Position numbers and translations under genes: made by a program. Positions 10,170 through 21,000 of a stretch of DNA of 36,929 nt are shown here, piece after piece (positions within the stretch are counted from its first letter, which is position 1; each line of letters opens with the position of its first letter). The notes beneath the pieces are model-generated. The model was given only the letters and a program-made list of their open reading frames with translations. It did no database searches and was not told the origin of the DNA. The stretch covers positions 1 through 36,929 of the forward strand of contig JALBYF010000109.1 of assembly GCA_023212725.1 (NCBI GenBank). Direction: 5' to 3'. The stretch comes from Tranzscheliella williamsii. Lineage: Eukaryota; Basidiomycota; Ustilaginomycetes; Ustilaginales; Ustilaginaceae.

Positions 10170-13100
10170 TTACTGCTTATCGGAGCCTTCGGGCGTCTCG
10201 GTTTTCAGCTCGGCCATGGACCCGGGCGTCTCATTGTGGTGGGAGCTTGCGCTGCCATTGAGCGCTGGCTGCTGGTCGATGCCGTGCGAGCTCTGCGCAA
10301 TCGCCTCGATCAGGCCGCCCCACGGCAGGAGGCCCCAGTCGCCGACCGCGCCGCCAACGGCTGGCGCGCCACTGCCCGCGTCGGCCCCGCTATCTCGGCG
10401 TAGATCGGTCGCGTTGCTGCTGCTGCTGGAGACGGCCAGCTGGTCCGCAAAGCTGCCGAATTGGGCACCGGGCCCGGTCTGGTTGAGAGCCCGCAGATGC
10501 GGATGCGCACTGGGCGGGAACAACGGCATTCCGTTCTGCTCTGACACGGTTGCCGGCACGTTGATCGAGCTGGTGCCGCTTCGACCGTCGGCGGAAACGG
10601 TGGGAGCAATCGAGGCGACGTTGGGGGATGGCCCTGACGTAGAAGGTGGAGTGGTAAAGTAGCTTGCCAGGTCGAAGCCTGCAGCAGAGTCAAAACCGAC
10701 GCTGTTCGAAGTATGGCTTGCACCAAAGCCAAGGCCTGAGCCCGCAGTGAAATTAAGCGCATCGTTGGGTGTAGGATTGAGCATGCCGAAGCTGGGTTCG
10801 TATCCACCCAGCTGGTCGAAAATGCTCTGCGCCAGATCCGTAGCAGCATCGCTCGTGCTGCCGGTGGAGACATTCCCGAGGGCGAGGCCTTGGGCGACGC
10901 TGCTGCTTGCGTTGCCAAACAATCCGGCAAATGGCGGCGGTGTGATGCTGTCTGCGGTGCTAGCCGAACCATTTCTGGCCAGCCGCCCGGCACTAGATCG
11001 TGACGCAGTGTTGCCGAACACCAGCGCCGAATTGAATGCGGATGTACCCACCGAAGCAGTGCCTGCTCCGTTTGGCCGTGAATCTGATATACGAGGTCCA
11101 CTCAGCCCAGAGACAGCAGGCTTGGAGCTATCGGTTGGCGCTTTGCCGCCGTCTTGGCCGACGTGGCCAGAACCCTGTTCGATCAAAGCGGCCACATCCC
11201 TCTTGCTGGAACCGGTTGCTGAAGTGGCACACCAGCTTGGGTCTCGCGCCTTGGCTCGGAAAAGCTCGATGATCTTGACCTCGCGCTTGCTGCACTGATC
11301 CGCTTCGCCTTCTCGATGTCGATGGAGCTCGATGAACTCGTCAAGATACGACTTGAAGTTAGGCGCCTCGGGTCCTGTGGGATCCAATAGGAGCGCGATG
11401 CCAATCATCATGGTAGCGTTGAAAAGTCGATAAAGGCCGCCCATATGCACTTTGCGTGCCTTCTCTGGCTCCCATGTGACGTCCTTGCGGTACTCCTGGC
11501 GGACCATACGATCTGCCTTGGCGCTTTCGAAAGCAGCTTTGCGCGACTGCGAGTATTTTTCACTGTTACGGAGCACGTAGGGCCTGTGCAGGGCGATGCG
11601 TACGTAGTGATACTCGATATTGAGAAGATACCGATGGAGGGGCAGCCACGGGCATACGTCGTCAAACTCCTTATTGGTGCCCACTGTGGTGCCATCTTGG
11701 TCGCGATCGACACGATAGATGTCGGGGATATCCTTGCGGAACTTTTCTAGCTCCTCATCGAGAGTAACAACGTCGGCGTACCTACGTGGGCTGGCGAGGT
11801 TCTGAAAATGTTCAACAATTTTACCAGTGAGCCTGGTCAGCTCATGGCGGATCGCAACAAAGAGGAAAACACCGGGGGGCGTATTCGGACGCGGCTTGGT
11901 GCGAGGAACGTAGGGCCGGGCGGACCGAGGCATGGTATCAATGTCGACATCGGAGGGTGGCAAAGTGTCGCAGTGGAACTCCTGGATAGCTTGAGGCCGA
12001 CCGAGCAGGATGCTGGTCGTTTTATCCATGTAAAAGATGAGCGCCCACAACCGGCGTCGTCTTTCAGTGGTGATGGCGTCCAGGCCGAGCTTGCTGCCGT
12101 CGCGATGCAAGCCTATGGCCTGTGCAGCACGTATAGCATTTCCGAGCAGCGACCAGCTTTCGGCGCTCTGACGCTGACATATGAGGAAGCGAGCGGCAAA
12201 GAGGTGGGCGAGGACAAGGTCGATGTGGTCCACCCGGATGGTGGAGGCAATGTTGATGGTGCGGCGGCAGGCGTGATAAAGACGCATGGCGCCTTTTTTT
12301 GCTTCCGACTCTGTGCCTAGCGATTCGGGCAACGATCGCATGGCTGTCGCGAGGATGGCGAAGAGAAAGGCGAGAAAGGGGACGTGACGGGCGCCGTCGT
12401 CGCCACGCTCTTCCTTGGCATTGCCCCAGCGGAAGTCCATGAGCTCGTCGTAGGATTGGCGGAAAGTGCCCTCGTGGATAGGAAGACGTGTATGGTTGAT
12501 GTCGCGGAAATAAATGTCGAGCAGACGATCCGTGTCGAGTCTCGAAGGCAGACAGTTCATGAGATCGGTGAGGATGTTTTCGGGAGCGCCGCCTTCGTGG
12601 ATGAGACGATGCAGCTTGACGGAAGCGGGGAATCTGGGGAAGTTGGCGCCGAGCTCGAGTCGTTCGCCATTGATCTCAGTCTCGATGACACCTCGGCTGA
12701 CGGAAGGCAGAGCGAGGGCACCAAACCAGCTGTCGCCATCACGGGCGAGGCCGCCTTCGAGTGGATTGCCGCCGAGGTCATATCGAACATTGTTGGAGGG
12801 TTTTTGATTGTTGCTGGAGTCGATGACCTCGCCTTTGGAAGCAGCGATAGCTTGGGCTTCGGAGTTGTACAACTCTTCGCGCTCGATACCTCTGGCGGTA
12901 CTGGGACGAATGATCCTCCTGCGCTTTTTGGGTTTAGGTCTGGCTGCTGCATTAGGATCGCTGGGATCGACCTCCTGCTCGTCGTCGCTGGAAAGTATTT
13001 CGACGAAAGATGCCACTTGGTTACGAGATTCTTTGAGCTCTTTGGCGATCTCTGCGTGGGCTATGGCGAGGCCTTCCACGATGTCTTCGAGACGCTGGAC

Positions 13101-13574
13101 GCGGTCTCTCATGTCACCAAATTGATCGCCATCTTCAAAAGGGCGACAGGTGTCGGCAAGGCCTCGATCGATGCACGGCTGGCAAGGGGTTTGTCGATCG
13201 CACTTGTGCTTTCTGCGGTGGCACTCTGCACAGCTATAGTGAATGCGCTTGCGCTTGCGTTCACGCTTGCTCCCCAGGGAGGCGGCGACGGCATCAGCCA
13301 CGGTGCCGTGGTTGCGAGAGTTGGCGGCAAGCTTGGCGGTGAGAGCAGCTGCGTTGACCTTGTTGGCATGAGAGAGCTTTGAGGTGGCGGAATGTGTAGA
13401 AGCGACATTGCTTGTGGCGCTGGGGAAGTGAGGATCCGGCGTGGCGTTGCTGGAATCGTGGGACGGAGATCGCGCGCGTGGCGATACAGAGCCGGCAGCA
13501 CTCACGGGGCCGGATGCTCCTACAGCGGCCGAGCTGGGGGGCGCGGGATAAGGGGCGATGGGCTTGGGCTGCAT
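10170..13574 (-). CDS. Zn2Cys6 (Gal4-type) transcription factor with fungal-specific domain
   Basis: A nuclear regulator of 1134 aa in one exon. The binuclear cluster has Cys at 115, 118, 125, 131, 134 and 143, in the Gal4 spacing, preceded by a basic KRERKRKR stretch and followed by a short coiled-coil (RVQRLEDIVEGLA) that usually serves dimerisation. The middle (~330-700) is the fungal_trans regulatory domain, with YFRDINHTRLPIHEGTF, RRRLWALIFYMDKTTSILLGRP and LPPSDVDID as recognisable blocks. The C-terminal third is Ser/Asn/Gly-rich and may be the activation region. A long out-of-frame ORF starts in the leader (13923) and overlaps this start. The target genes cannot be told; neighbours share no pathway. 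Confidence 0.92.
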   Translation of the reverse strand: MQPKPIAPYPAPPSSAAVGASGPVSAAGSVSPRARSPSHDSSNATPDPHFPSATSNVASTHSATSKLSHANKVNAAALTAKLAANSRNHGTVADAVAASLGSKRERKRKRIHYSCAECHRRKHKCDRQTPCQPCIDRGLADTCRPFEDGDQFGDMRDRVQRLEDIVEGLAIAHAEIAKELKESRNQVASFVEILSSDDEQEVDPSDPNAAARPKPKKRRRIIRPSTARGIEREELYNSEAQAIAASKGEVIDSSNNQKPSNNVRYDLGGNPLEGGLARDGDSWFGALALPSVSRGVIETEINGERLELGANFPRFPASVKLHRLIHEGGAPENILTDLMNCLPSRLDTDRLLDIYFRDINHTRLPIHEGTFRQSYDELMDFRWGNAKEERGDDGARHVPFLAFLFAILATAMRSLPESLGTESEAKKGAMRLYHACRRTINIASTIRVDHIDLVLAHLFAARFLICQRQSAESWSLLGNAIRAAQAIGLHRDGSKLGLDAITTERRRRLWALIFYMDKTTSILLGRPQAIQEFHCDTLPPSDVDIDTMPRSARPYVPRTKPRPNTPPGVFLFVAIRHELTRLTGKIVEHFQNLASPRRYADVVTLDEELEKFRKDIPDIYRVDRDQDGTTVGTNKEFDDVCPWLPLHRYLLNIEYHYVRIALHRPYVLRNSEKYSQSRKAAFESAKADRMVRQEYRKDVTWEPEKARKVHMGGLYRLFNATMMIGIALLLDPTGPEAPNFKSYLDEFIELHRHREGEADQCSKREVKIIELFRAKARDPSWCATSATGSSKRDVAALIEQGSGHVGQDGGKAPTDSSKPAVSGLSGPRISDSRPNGAGTASVGTSAFNSALVFGNTASRSSAGRLARNGSASTADSITPPPFAGLFGNASSSVAQGLALGNVSTGSTSDAATDLAQSIFDQLGGYEPSFGMLNPTPNDALNFTAGSGLGFGASHTSNSVGFDSAAGFDLASYFTTPPSTSGPSPNVASIAPTVSADGRSGTSSINVPATVSEQNGMPLFPPSAHPHLRALNQTGPGAQFGSFADQLAVSSSSSNATDLRRDSGADAGSGAPAVGGAVGDWGLLPWGGLIEAIAQSSHGIDQQPALNGSASSHHNETPGSMAELKTETPEGSDKQ

Positions 13575-14173
13575 GTTGTGAGCAACGAGCAGCGGCGAAG
13601 GCGAAACTGGTGAACGAAGAGGTGCAACGTGAGACAGCCCAATGCCACGAGGTGCTGATGGCGATCAATGCGAGCGCATACTGAGGCAGGGCCAAGCTAG
13701 ATGTGGGTGTGGCAGTGACGATGTGGATGGTGGTGGTTACGCTGGTCGTTTGCCGGCCAGAACAACCAGGCACATAGGATCCTCCTCCGAGACCTGAACA
13801 GCCAAGAGACAGTCCTGAGTCGCAGGCATGAGTGGAGTGCGAATATGATTCTTCGGCGGCGGCGTAGTAGGCAAAGTCTAACATGGAAAGCATGTATTCA
13901 CTGAAGACAACCCCACACTTCATTTTAGAACCGAAGCAGAAATATTAATTAAACGAGTCATCGGCTTGAACACCTGACTACGGCAAGTCGATTTACAATT
14001 CATACGGCTGAGCTTTGGACCCTGACGGGCTACGCCAACAATTTACTCGCCCGAGAAACGAGAATTGCTGCGCATTGCTGCCACTGTCTCTCTGACCGTC
14101 TTCTCGCACAGGTAAGTGACGTTACTTGATACGAGACGGGGGTTGGTAAGCTGCGTCAAGGAGTGGCCGCCGG
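13575..14173. promoter_or_regulatory. Leader/promoter of the Zn2Cys6 gene; 3' side of the DUF4188 gene
   Basis: A 599-bp gap. Toward the Zn2Cys6 gene it holds an upstream ATG at 13923 whose 209-codon frame runs into the main coding region out of frame to 13294, so it could act as an inhibitory upstream ORF if transcribed. An AT-rich patch (AATATTAATTAA, ~13941) stands out from the surrounding GC-rich DNA. No RNA gene recognised. Confidence 0.45.
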
Positions 14174-15124
14174 TTAGGCTTGATGTTGACCAACATCATG
14201 ATGCGCTTCAGCGGTGCGCTGCTTTTGCTCTTGGGACTGTTCTAGGTCCATGCGGCCCGCCGAGGTCTTGAGATGGCCTGTAACGCGCACCAAGGGCGAT
14301 CGCCACAGGCCGTCGCCGCCCTTGACGACGCTGGTGCCGAGGCCAGTCGGCTTTGCATTGCCATAGACGACCTCCCACTGGCCTGGCTCGCAGTAGAAAA
14401 TCTCGTGTGCGATGGTGATATGGTCGAGCTGTTTGATGTTGTGGTTCCACCACTTCCATCCCTTCCGATGCACGGCATGATGAGCCAGGTTGTGGATGTC
14501 TTGGACGGAGCGAAAGTATCCCACGGCGAGCCCCTCGTTGTTGCATCTGCGGTCGGCCATGTTGAGCCACTGTGTCATGCCGAGGAAGCCACGTCCATCC
14601 GAGTCTTCTTCCAGCCATGCGACGCACTCGTCGAAAAACTCGCCCAACTGTCGGTAGCCAGGTGCGAGTATTCCCAGCGGATGGTTGCTCCTTGCCGAGA
14701 TGTGCAGCACGGCAATCGGCTGGTTCGAGGGGGTTCCGTTGTAGTCTCCTTCGGCGTTGGGAAAGTGGCAGGTCGTCATGCCCGGCACGATGCCCTCCAT
14801 GTGAGCGTGCTTCCGTACACCGGCGACCTGCAGCAGCGTCTCGAACAGCTTCAACCCCAGAACGCCGACGGGGAGCGCCATCACCCACCAGTGGCGGCCA
14901 ATGACCGCCAGCACGCTGCACTGCAGGCTGGCACCGAGCAAGAGCCAGGTCGATATGGTAAAGTTGTCGCGCAAGCCGTTGTGCACGACAGTCTGGAAGC
15001 TCTGCGGCTGCTTGGGCCGACCGGGCCTACTGAATCCGTGCCCACGCGCGTACTCGCTCCATGGTTGCTCGGCCGCTGGACTGAAGATGGGCTTGTATTC
15101 GCCACTTGTCTTTTCACCCTGCAT
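14174..15124 (-). CDS. DUF4188-type monooxygenase-like membrane protein
   Basis: Single exon, 316 aa, ATG at 15124 with A at -3. Two hydrophobic segments (~54-76 and ~81-103, around WLLLGASLQCSVLAVIG and WWVMALPVGVLGLKLF) precede a soluble domain. That domain has the blocks I associate with DUF4188: FLGMTQWLNMADRRCNNEG, AVGYFRSVQDIHNLAHHAVH, RKGWKWWNHNIKQLDHITI, HEIFYCEPGQWEVVYGNAKP and TGLGTS. Bacterial and fungal relatives are ferredoxin-like-fold proteins annotated as monooxygenases, without a proven reaction here. The Gln/Glu/His-rich tail is low complexity. It lies tandem to the secreted-protein gene. Family assignment is from memory of the pattern, so moderately sure; function uncertain. 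Confidence 0.8.
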   Translation of the reverse strand: MQGEKTSGEYKPIFSPAAEQPWSEYARGHGFSRPGRPKQPQSFQTVVHNGLRDNFTISTWLLLGASLQCSVLAVIGRHWWVMALPVGVLGLKLFETLLQVAGVRKHAHMEGIVPGMTTCHFPNAEGDYNGTPSNQPIAVLHISARSNHPLGILAPGYRQLGEFFDECVAWLEEDSDGRGFLGMTQWLNMADRRCNNEGLAVGYFRSVQDIHNLAHHAVHRKGWKWWNHNIKQLDHITIAHEIFYCEPGQWEVVYGNAKPTGLGTSVVKGGDGLWRSPLVRVTGHLKTSAGRMDLEQSQEQKQRTAEAHHDVGQHQA

Positions 15125-15848
15125 CTTAGCTACTTTGCCTCTGTGGCGGAGTGCGGCGTTTAAAGGGGCAAATGGGCCGGAGCGCCTTGCGGGATGGCAA
15201 AATGCAGGAGGAGCTTATATCTGCAGCCAGCCGTGACGCCGTTGCACCTATGCACCAATGCCGTGTGGCATCTCAGCTGGCGTCACCGTGCGCCCAGTTG
15301 CTGAAGGTGGACAGGCGAGGCAACTCCCAAGGTACTGGCGTCGTCGGTCATCCTAGCCGCGGACGCAGTCCACGCTGAAGACCACACTCGCAAATCAAAC
15401 TCCGCCAGCCTCGGATCTCCATCCCACAAAAAGCACAGCAAGATAAGGACGTGTAACATGACGGCGCATGCCGCAAAGCTTCATGCCTAACACGACAGGC
15501 TGTCTTGTGGGGCTCACATCCGGATCTACGCCGCTTGTGCGCTCTCACAGAAGACAAGCCGCAGCTGTGCATGTGCTGGGCCTACGTCCCCGTATGCCAT
15601 TTCAAACAAGCGGCGGCGCGAAGCCCAGATCGCCCGCCGAATGATGAATGCCAACAGACGACATCGCCGCGCCATCGTCAACCGAAAAACAGCGGCGATC
15701 GTCCAGTCGATTGCGGGAATGAAAAACGTAAAGACAGAAAGAGCAAGAGCAAGTAGATGCGAGCGCCAGGACCAGAACCGGTGGCAGTCAAGCCAGGCTT
15801 GAGTTGTGCGCACTGTGCTGTGAGCAACATTGCTGCTCCGTTGCAGGC
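15125..15848. promoter_or_regulatory. Promoter region of the DUF4188 gene
   Basis: 724 bp between two reverse-strand genes, holding the promoter of the DUF4188 gene and the 3' end of the secreted-protein gene. TTTAAA at 15159-15164, 35 bp before the ATG, is TATA-like but very close to the start. I see no convincing ORF, RNA gene or repeat. Confidence 0.45.
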
Positions 15849-17087
15849 CTAGCGCGCGTGTTCCAGCGCGGCCAGCCAGTCCAGGTCGAGGTCCGCTCGG
15901 CCGCCTACCAGAAGCCAGCCGTCCATGGAGGCTTCGTTTGCCGATACGAACCCGGGCGCTGCGTCGGGTGAATAGTTGCCCCTCTCATACCTTACGGGAA
16001 CGGCCGAGATGGGGCTGCCTGTCCGCGTGGCCTGTCCGTGTTGGAAGCGGTGGAACATTGAGATGTGCGCAGCGTCAGCGAGTTCGACCGTCGTCTCCCC
16101 CGTGAACTCCGGCAGCAGTGTCTGGCGCAGCCGGAAGTGGAGCCTCGCGTTGTTCCTTAGCTGCTCGTTAGCCAGCGCAGCGTTGATGAAGTCGGCCAGC
16201 GCGCGTCGCTGGCTTTGGTAGCGCTCAGGCGTACGCCTCATTTGGTAGATCATCCTGTCGACTTCTGACTGATCGCCATCGCGAAACGGGAGCCAATTAT
16301 AGTATCTCTCACTGGTGTAGCTCCGCGCCCTGTTTAGCTGCATGGCCCAGAATGGATCCTTGAGCGCCAGGTCCAGGTTTTCGGGGTGGTAGAGTTGCTG
16401 AAGCTTGCTGTAGAGCTGTTTGCCGCCATTCTTGGCACTGTAAGACTGCGCCGAGCTGGTAAAGTAGACCTCGGCGTGCGGGTTGTTCTGCTGGACCAGT
16501 TTGCGCAGGGCTACGACTAGTGCTTCCTGCAGTTGAGGCGTTCGCTGACGGCTGTTGTAGCCGTGCAGGAGCATGTAGCTCTGCACTGCGCCGGGTTCGC
16601 TGCTTGCCAGGACCTTTTCGACGGTCGCGATCGAGGTGGGTGCGATCTGGAAGATGGAGACGTCGTGTCCGGCGAGTTCTGGCCGCAGGGCTGAAAGGGG
16701 GGCTGTGGGTGCTGGTGGCAGGTCTCTGTACCACATTTCGTGCGGTGCGGCGGTGTCGAGCGGGTTGTCGCTGCTCAGCACGCGCAGTCGGGCCAGGTCG
16801 ACGCCCGGCGTGCTGAACGCATTCTGGCGGGCCAGGAACTGCCGCAGGCCGGCGACGGCACGTCCATGGTCGTGCAGCCCGCTGGTAACAACCACCACAC
16901 GACTGTACTGGTCGTCGCGCAGCAGAGCCCAGATGGCCGCATTGTCGTCGAACTTGACGTCCGCCAACACCACCGCCACCTTCGCCCGGCGCGTCGACGA
17001 CGGCCCGACGCCAGACCCCGCCCCCCAAGCGCCCGATACCTGCAGCAGCAGCAGCGAAAATAGCCCAAACAGACAAGACAGCTGCAT
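15849..17087 (-). CDS. Secreted protein with nucleoside-hydrolase-like N-terminal region
   Basis: Single exon, 412 aa. Residues 1-~22 are a clear signal peptide (MQLSCLFGLFSLLLLQVSGA, cleavage near AWGAG) and there is no other membrane segment or anchor signal, so secretion is likely. The mature start AKVAVVLADVKFDDNAAIW resembles the calcium-binding Asp cluster of inosine-uridine nucleoside hydrolases (hydrophobic strand, D-x(4)-DD-x-A). VVVVTSGLHDHGRAVAGL and IFQIAPTSIATVEKVL fit the next two blocks of that fold, the latter in place of 'GPLTN'. The first aspartate spacing and the GPLTN motif are changed, so it may be a diverged or inactive member. Only two Cys, one of them in the signal peptide. 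A plant-associated fungus could use it as an effector, but that is speculation. Confidence 0.75.
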   Translation of the reverse strand: MQLSCLFGLFSLLLLQVSGAWGAGSGVGPSSTRRAKVAVVLADVKFDDNAAIWALLRDDQYSRVVVVTSGLHDHGRAVAGLRQFLARQNAFSTPGVDLARLRVLSSDNPLDTAAPHEMWYRDLPPAPTAPLSALRPELAGHDVSIFQIAPTSIATVEKVLASSEPGAVQSYMLLHGYNSRQRTPQLQEALVVALRKLVQQNNPHAEVYFTSSAQSYSAKNGGKQLYSKLQQLYHPENLDLALKDPFWAMQLNRARSYTSERYYNWLPFRDGDQSEVDRMIYQMRRTPERYQSQRRALADFINAALANEQLRNNARLHFRLRQTLLPEFTGETTVELADAAHISMFHRFQHGQATRTGSPISAVPVRYERGNYSPDAAPGFVSANEASMDGWLLVGGRADLDLDWLAALEHAR

Positions 17088-18075
17088 CGTACTCCCGCTC
17101 TGTCAGGGCAAGCGTGCAGAGCGCCGCACCTTCACGCCTCCGCCAGAGCGAGCTTTTAAAGCGGTGCAAATGCGCTTTCTAGCACGCTTCCCGCTTACCA
17201 ACCGTCTACAGCGGGCCGTTAGGTAAGTTGCTGCGACGGACCGAGATGCAACTTCATAACCTCCCGTAGCACGTGGGTTTAGGACGTTCCCGCTCAGGCG
17301 GTCAGGTCTGCACGAGCGCTCCTCTGCTGCAGCGCATTCCATGCTTCTGGCATGGTGCACCACCTGCGGAAGCGGAGCATTTGGCCATGCTCGGCAGCTT
17401 CAAGCGCAATAGGTGTGTCGTAGTAGCGACATCTTTCCTGCTACCGGCTGCCGATGAGCTCCATGCATTTGTAGCGCTGGCGGGCGGGGGCGAGGCTGGA
17501 ACAAGCTCTCGGTGAAGAGCTGCCTCGGTCACTAGAGCTCAAAGGCCAGCGGACAGCGCATGCAGCCGTGTGCCGCGGTCCGAGTCGAGTCAAGCGCGAC
17601 GCCAACCTCCTTCATCTGCGCGGTTGGTGTATATCTTTGGCTGCTTGTCCGAACCGCAGCCGTCCCACCACGTCCCATCGCACTTCATAGACCGCCGGTG
17701 ACCAACATAAAGCCGAGTGGGTCGTGTGGGCACAGCTTGGCAACGCGCCGTCGCTGCAGATCACAGCCAGTCCAAGCGTGCTGTTCTGGTGGACGGCAGC
17801 AGGCCGGGATGTAATCTCCGCGAACCTTTGCCGCCACGTAGCTCCATGTCGTATAGTAAGTTCATGACTGTGATCGCGGCGACGCGTGGCTGCGTTCATC
17901 TATTATACAGATTCGTGTGGGTCGGAGCTTAACGCAAGGGTATAGACATCACATCGTGTCAATCGTGGTTGTGGAGTGCACTTCGTAAGCCTAGCGAGGG
18001 GATAAAAGAAGCCAGGGTGGAACGTGCGGATCGGCAACGTGAGTGGGCAACGAGCACGCCAGCGCGGGTGGGCGT
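17088..18075. other. Gene-free stretch between secreted-protein and coiled-coil genes
   Basis: 988 bp. TTTTAAA at 17154-17160, 67 bp upstream of the secreted-protein ATG, is a plausible TATA element on the reverse strand. The rest holds only short ORFs without composition or motifs of real genes, and no tRNA box pattern. It must carry the promoter of the secreted-protein gene and the 3' end of the coiled-coil gene. Confidence 0.5.
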
Positions 18076-21000
18076 TCACATGCGTCGCTGCGGTGGCCCG
18101 GGTGGGGCGGCGGGCTTGAGCTGGGCACGTCTAGGGCCCTGTTCGACGGTGACCAGGAAGGCCAGGAAGACGACCAGTGCGAATTGAATCCACTCTTCCG
18201 CCCAGCCGTACGTCAGTTCCGCGACCACGGCAGCTCTCTGCTTCACCATGGTTGGATGGTAGCGTGCGCGGAACGAGGTAGGGAAGTAGTCGGTGCCGCG
18301 ACCGCCTTGTTTCTTCCACGAGGGACAGTCGAGCAGCTCAAACTCGGCTTCACCTACGGACTCTTCGTCTGACACCTTTTCCACGGCATGGGCATCGACG
18401 CAGCTGAGATCCTTGACCCACTCCTCCGTCGAACGGTGCGTGCCGGGGCGTGTCGGCGTGAGACTTGATCCGGCCCAGCCCGAGCCGGAGGCGCCAGAGC
18501 TCGAGCCGTTCCGTGGCAGCCTTGCCGGGCTGAGACCAGACTCGCGAGCCGCCCACGCTCGGCGCGAGCGGTCTCGAAGTCGTTGAGGTGAGTAAGCGTA
18601 GGTGGTCGCCAGCTCCTCTTCCTCTTCCTCTTCCTTTTCAAGGGCATCAAAGCCGCGCTCACGCAGCAAATCAACTCTCCTTTTGCGCAGGAGCGCTTCT
18701 ACATGGTTTCTCTTCTCAGCTTGGTCAGCGCTCTCTAGCTCGAGTGTTGCTCCGATTCGCGACCCGTTTTTAGTCATATGACCGCTCCATCCTGGCCCAG
18801 TTTGGTTGCCCCATGAATGACCAGAAGGAGGTCCACCACGCTCGGCGCCGCGGCGTAGAGCATTTATCGTTCGACCCGCCAAGTTGGAACGGGGAGCGGG
18901 ACCTTCTACGAGACCCAGCTTGACCGCCTCTCGTTCACTGATGGTTCTGCCGTAGTCATCGTCGTCGGCCCATGCCACAGGTTCCTGGCCCACTACAGCA
19001 GCAATGAGATCAAATTGAACTCCTCTAGGTTCATCGTTGTCCTGGAGAGCCCCGGTCTCAAATATTTGCTGACCACCGAGCCATTCGCCATTGTCCTCAG
19101 CTTGTACACGCGCAAATAGACTGGCGTCCCTGTGGCGTAGCGGCGACTGGGAGAGAGCGAACTGATCGGGTTGAGGCTGACTATTCTGCGTCAGAACACA
19201 TTCTAGATCGTCGTTGTGCTCGTCTATACTCTCCGGGACGAGGCGGCCATAGGTGGCGGTAGGACGATCCGTCTGGAATAAGCTGGGGTCCTGCTTCATA
19301 AGCTGGCGGGCCGCGCTTTGAGACACAGAAGCGGACGAACTCTTGATGCTGCTCGTCAAGTGTTGCTCAAGGAGCCCAGTCTTCGTACGCCTCCCTTGGG
19401 GGAGGTCGTCGTCGTGGAAGTCGTCACGGCGATCATCACCACCGAAGATGCTTCCCAATTCAGTTCCGAGGGATTGTCCCCTTTGTGTGCTTGTATTTAC
19501 CGACGTGGAGAGCTGCCCAGGCACTCTCTGCTCCCCATCTCTATCTTTGTGTGAGAAAAAGGGACCAGTGGCCTGCTGCAAAGGACCAACATTGCCGCCA
19601 AACCGTTGAACGGAGCTGAAAGAGGACGATCGAGATCTCGTCCGATAGGTGCGACGAAAAGAAACCACATCGTTACGGCCCGAGAAAATAGCCGCCTGCG
19701 ATGTGGCCAACGATGTCGCACTCGGCAAAGAGGTGCCACCATTAACTTCTTGCAGTCCGCGAGTTGGCCTGCGACGGGGGGATGCGTCTTGGTTTGTACC
19801 CGACAGCAAGGCGTCAGAAGGTTTGAGAGAAGCATATGTCAGGAAAGAGGACGAAGCTGGACTGGCAATGTCCGTCCAATCCCCACTGCCGCTGGTTCCG
19901 TGTCGAATCGACACTACGTCTTCTTGCTTCTTACGCCTTGCCCCAAGATCTTCAATGGAAGGGGTAATTCGGATTCGGGGTCGCCCTGGTGGACCCAGTC
20001 CCAACGATGCAGAAGAGGCCCTGTGCACCAGTCGTGCACGCCGCGGAGAAGAGGTAAGGCTACTGTCCGCGCTCAGATCGATCGAGTAGGATGCAAGAGA
20101 TGCGAGGGATGTATCAGTGGAAGATCGAGGCATATTCAAGGTGGTCTGGGTTGTCCCCATGTGTTGCGCCTCATCGGCGTTGAGGGCCAGCTGCCTTTTT
20201 GCTTGGCGTACGGCAGCACGAATGGCCTTGCGGTGCTCGATGGTGTGACGATTGCCCGGAGCCCTGCGACGTCGGGCAGGTGAAGAAGCCACACTGGAAG
20301 GCGATGGTTCGACCAAGTCCGATTCATGTTGGGCACCCCGTGGGTCCAGAGAGACTAGCAAATGCTTATCGGTAGAAATGGCATCTGGTGACAGCAATCG
20401 CGAAACCTCGGAGGCTTCGGTCTGATCGTTGCTGGGCTCGTGTTCGTGTAACGCTCGGTCGAGCTCGAGATCCTGGCCGGCTACGGAATGTTCGACAGCT
20501 CTATATGCGTCGCGTAACCTTTCATCTTCCTCCATAGCGCGGCCCATGCGGCTGCCAAAATCTTCTTCGGCTCTTGCCATGGCTACATTTATGTCTTCAA
20601 GCTCCTTCACTTTGGCCAACAACTGTGCAAGGACGGCACTCTCTCCTTCTGACGAGCAGTGAACAGATGATTGCACCATTGCTTCAAGATTGGAGGTCGA
20701 TAAAGGTAATGCGCTTTGGGTTTGCGTGCCGCTATCGACCAAAGCAGGTTGTCCGCCGAGGGCTTCGGTGGATGGTTCTAGCTCGACTGGCCCTGTAAGC
20801 ACGCTCTGATGTCTCCGAGCTGGTAAAGGTGATGCCACGGAACCCGGCACGGGGCGAATTGCGAGGCGAACAGCAGGCGATCTCGGCGCTGAAGGCGGCC
20901 GTGGGACGCTGACGGTATTTTCGAGCTCGTCATTGCGCTTTGTCGCAGCTTCCAGCTCGGCTTTCAAGCCACGGATTTCTTTGTTAAGCTTGTTGAGTCT

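Noticed and set aside
12384..13382. 332-codon forward ORF opposite the Zn2Cys6 gene
   Set aside because: It is a mirror frame of a well-supported coding region, with no recognisable domain; GC-rich codon bias leaves antisense frames open.
14273..15163. 296-codon forward ORF opposite the DUF4188-type gene
   Set aside because: Antisense shadow; the reverse frame carries the family motifs and signal-like membrane segments.
17088..18075. tRNA gene in the gene-free stretch
   Set aside because: No A-box/B-box pair with proper spacing and no cloverleaf on either strand.
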